This document shows, piece after piece, positions 59,694 through 60,986 of a DNA stretch of 60,986 bases. The stretch lies in assembly GCA_026418055.1 (NCBI GenBank), contig JAOACB010000012.1, forward strand, positions 1-60,986. The letters are read 5' to 3'. This stretch comes from Fimbriimonadales bacterium. Lineage in GTDB: Bacteria > Armatimonadota > Fimbriimonadia > Fimbriimonadales > Fimbriimonadaceae. The notes under the pieces were generated by a model. It saw only the letters and a list, made by a program, of their open reading frames with translations, was not told the DNA's origin and made no database searches. The position numbers were made by a program, and so were the translations under genes. Each line of letters opens with the position of its first letter. Within the stretch, counting starts at the first letter, position 1.

Positions 59694-60986
59694 ATGGACC
59701 AGTCGCACATCCGCAACTTCTGCATCATCGCGCACATCGATCACGGCAAGTCGACGCTGGCGGACCGTCTGATCGAGCGTTGCGGCGCGGTGCGAGGCCA
59801 GGCGAAGGAGCAGATGCTCGACACCATGGACCTCGAGCGGGAGCGCGGCATCACCATCAAGATGACCGCCGTGAGGCTCCGCTACACGGCAAAGGACGGC
59901 CAGACCTACGACCTGAACCTGATCGACACGCCGGGCCACGTGGACTTCACCTACGAGGTGAGCCGGAGCCTGGCCGCGTGCGAGGGCGCCCTCCTGGTGG
60001 TGGACGCCACCCAGGGGGTTGAGGCGCAAACCATCGCGAACGCCGCGATGGCGATGAACCAGAACCTCGAGATCGTTCCGGTGATCAACAAGATCGACCT
60101 GCCGCACGCCGACGTGGAGCGGGCGAGGGAGGAGATCGAGCACGCCGTGGCGATCGACGCTTCCGACGCCATCTTGGCCTCCGCCAAGACGGGAGAGGGC
60201 ATCGATGAGATCCTGGAGGCCGTCGTGCACCGCATCCCACCGCCTTCGGGCAATCCGGACGGCCCTCTGCGCGCTCTGATCTTCGACTCGCACTTCGACA
60301 GCTACCAGGGCGCGGTGGCGTACGTTCGCGTGGTGGACGGTTCGATCAGTCCCAAGAACCGCATCCGCATGATGTCGAGCGGGGCCGAGTTCGACGTGGA
60401 CTCCGTGGGGATCTTCCGTCCCCAGCTCGAGGTCGGCCAGACCTTGGAGACCGGGCAGGTGGGCTTTGTGACGGCGGGGATGAAGAACATCGGCGACGCC
60501 CGCGTGGGCGACACGATCACCTCCGCCGATCGTCCTGCCCAGACCCCGTTGCCCGGGTACCGCAAGGCCAAGCCGATGGTGTTCTGCGGGATGTATCCCG
60601 CCGACGGCGAGCAGTACGAGGATCTCCGGGACGCGCTGGAGAAGCTCAAGCTGAACGACGCCGCGCTGGACTTCGAGCCGGAGACCTCGGTGGCGCTGGG
60701 CTTCGGGTTCCGTTGCGGGTTCCTAGGCCTGCTGCACATGGACATCGCGCGGGAGAGGCTGGAGAGGGAGTTCGGCCTCGATCTGATCCTCACCTCGCCC
60801 AGCGTCGACTACACGGTGCACCTGACGGACGGAAGCGTGCTGCACATCAGCAACCCGAGCGCGATGCCGGACCCGGTGCGCATCCAGTTCATCGAGGAGC
60901 CGGCCGTGCACGCGACGGTGATGGTTCCGACCGAGTTCGTCGGGGCCGTGATGACCCTCTGCCAAGAGCGGCGCGGCGTGTACCCT
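59694..60986 (+). CDS. lepA: Elongation factor 4 (LepA), 3'-truncated by contig end
   Basis: 431 residues visible of about 600. G-domain: [15 protein letters not shown] (G1), [10 protein letters not shown] (G2), [10 protein letters not shown] (G3), [10 protein letters not shown] (G4), and ASAKTGEGI (G5). Domain II and the LepA-specific [38 protein letters not shown] follow. GTPase that back-translocates or rescues stalled ribosomes under stress. The window ends inside domain IV. Confidence 0.96.
   Translation, partial: MDQSHIRNFCIIAHIDHGKSTLADRLIERCGAVRGQAKEQMLDTMDLERERGITIKMTAVRLRYTAKDGQTYDLNLIDTPGHVDFTYEVSRSLAACEGALLVVDATQGVEAQTIANAAMAMNQNLEIVPVINKIDLPHADVERAREEIEHAVAIDASDAILASAKTGEGIDEILEAVVHRIPPPSGNPDGPLRALIFDSHFDSYQGAVAYVRVVDGSISPKNRIRMMSSGAEFDVDSVGIFRPQLEVGQTLETGQVGFVTAGMKNIGDARVGDTITSADRPAQTPLPGYRKAKPMVFCGMYPADGEQYEDLRDALEKLKLNDAALDFEPETSVALGFGFRCGFLGLLHMDIARERLEREFGLDLILTSPSVDYTVHLTDGSVLHISNPSAMPDPVRIQFIEEPAVHATVMVPTEFVGAVMTLCQERRGVYP

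Overview
This is one end of a GC-rich contig from a Gram-negative-type bacterium. The first 36 bases are an Illumina Nextera (Tn5) adapter rather than genome. The style suggests Armatimonadota, probably Fimbriimonadia-like: several prepilin-type H-X9-DG (DUF1559-like) proteins starting with near-identical [18 protein letters not shown] segments, a very compact layout, many GTG/TTG starts, and a mix of sugar-degrading hydrolases with type II secretion genes. This placement is inference from gene content. No rRNA, tRNA, CRISPR array or insertion sequence was seen.

Left part (1-12.5 kb): truncated uvrC, a membrane-anchored redoxin, a DUF2325-like protein, a sigma-70 factor (convergent, sharing a hairpin terminator), a GHL6-type glycoside hydrolase, purA with a structured leader, a HAD hydrolase, a snapalysin-like metzincin, a YitJ-type homocysteine methyltransferase/MTHFR, and a metallophosphoesterase.

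12.4-16.7 kb is the most unusual locus. Three secreted prepilin-like proteins and a beta-propeller phytase lie on the minus strand with a tiny lipoprotein. Each prepilin-like gene is preceded by CTTAAC-type hexamers repeated at exactly 11-bp spacing, the architecture of a Pho box. A phosphate-starvation regulon that combines phytase with pseudopilin-like surface proteins is the best candidate here for an undescribed system.

16.7-41.3 kb is a mosaic of carbohydrate enzymes (SGNH hydrolase, a frameshifted GH-A enzyme, sialidase, GH20, GH27, polysaccharide deacetylase), msrB, a REC-PAS regulator, a minor-pilin operon (PilV/PilW/PilX-like, the last with Ca-binding-type repeats), an XRE-TPR regulator, a KimA-like transporter coupled to a STAS-plus-Usp-like protein, dprA, a PQQ-type propeller protein, leuC, a TerB-like protein, lipB and a membrane protein with a degenerate class III cyclase domain. 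RNase P RNA (rnpB) follows.

41.7-60.9 kb: a small basic protein, a heptose-7-phosphate kinase, lgt and argB, then a tightly coupled type II secretion operon gspE-F-G-H-I-J-K-L-M-C-D that ends in a Spy-like LTxxQ protein. Next come an ECF sigma factor with a good candidate autoregulatory promoter, its zinc-finger anti-sigma factor and an RseB-like sensor: an envelope-stress module beside the secretion system. A second YkuE-type phosphoesterase and a 3'-truncated lepA close the window.
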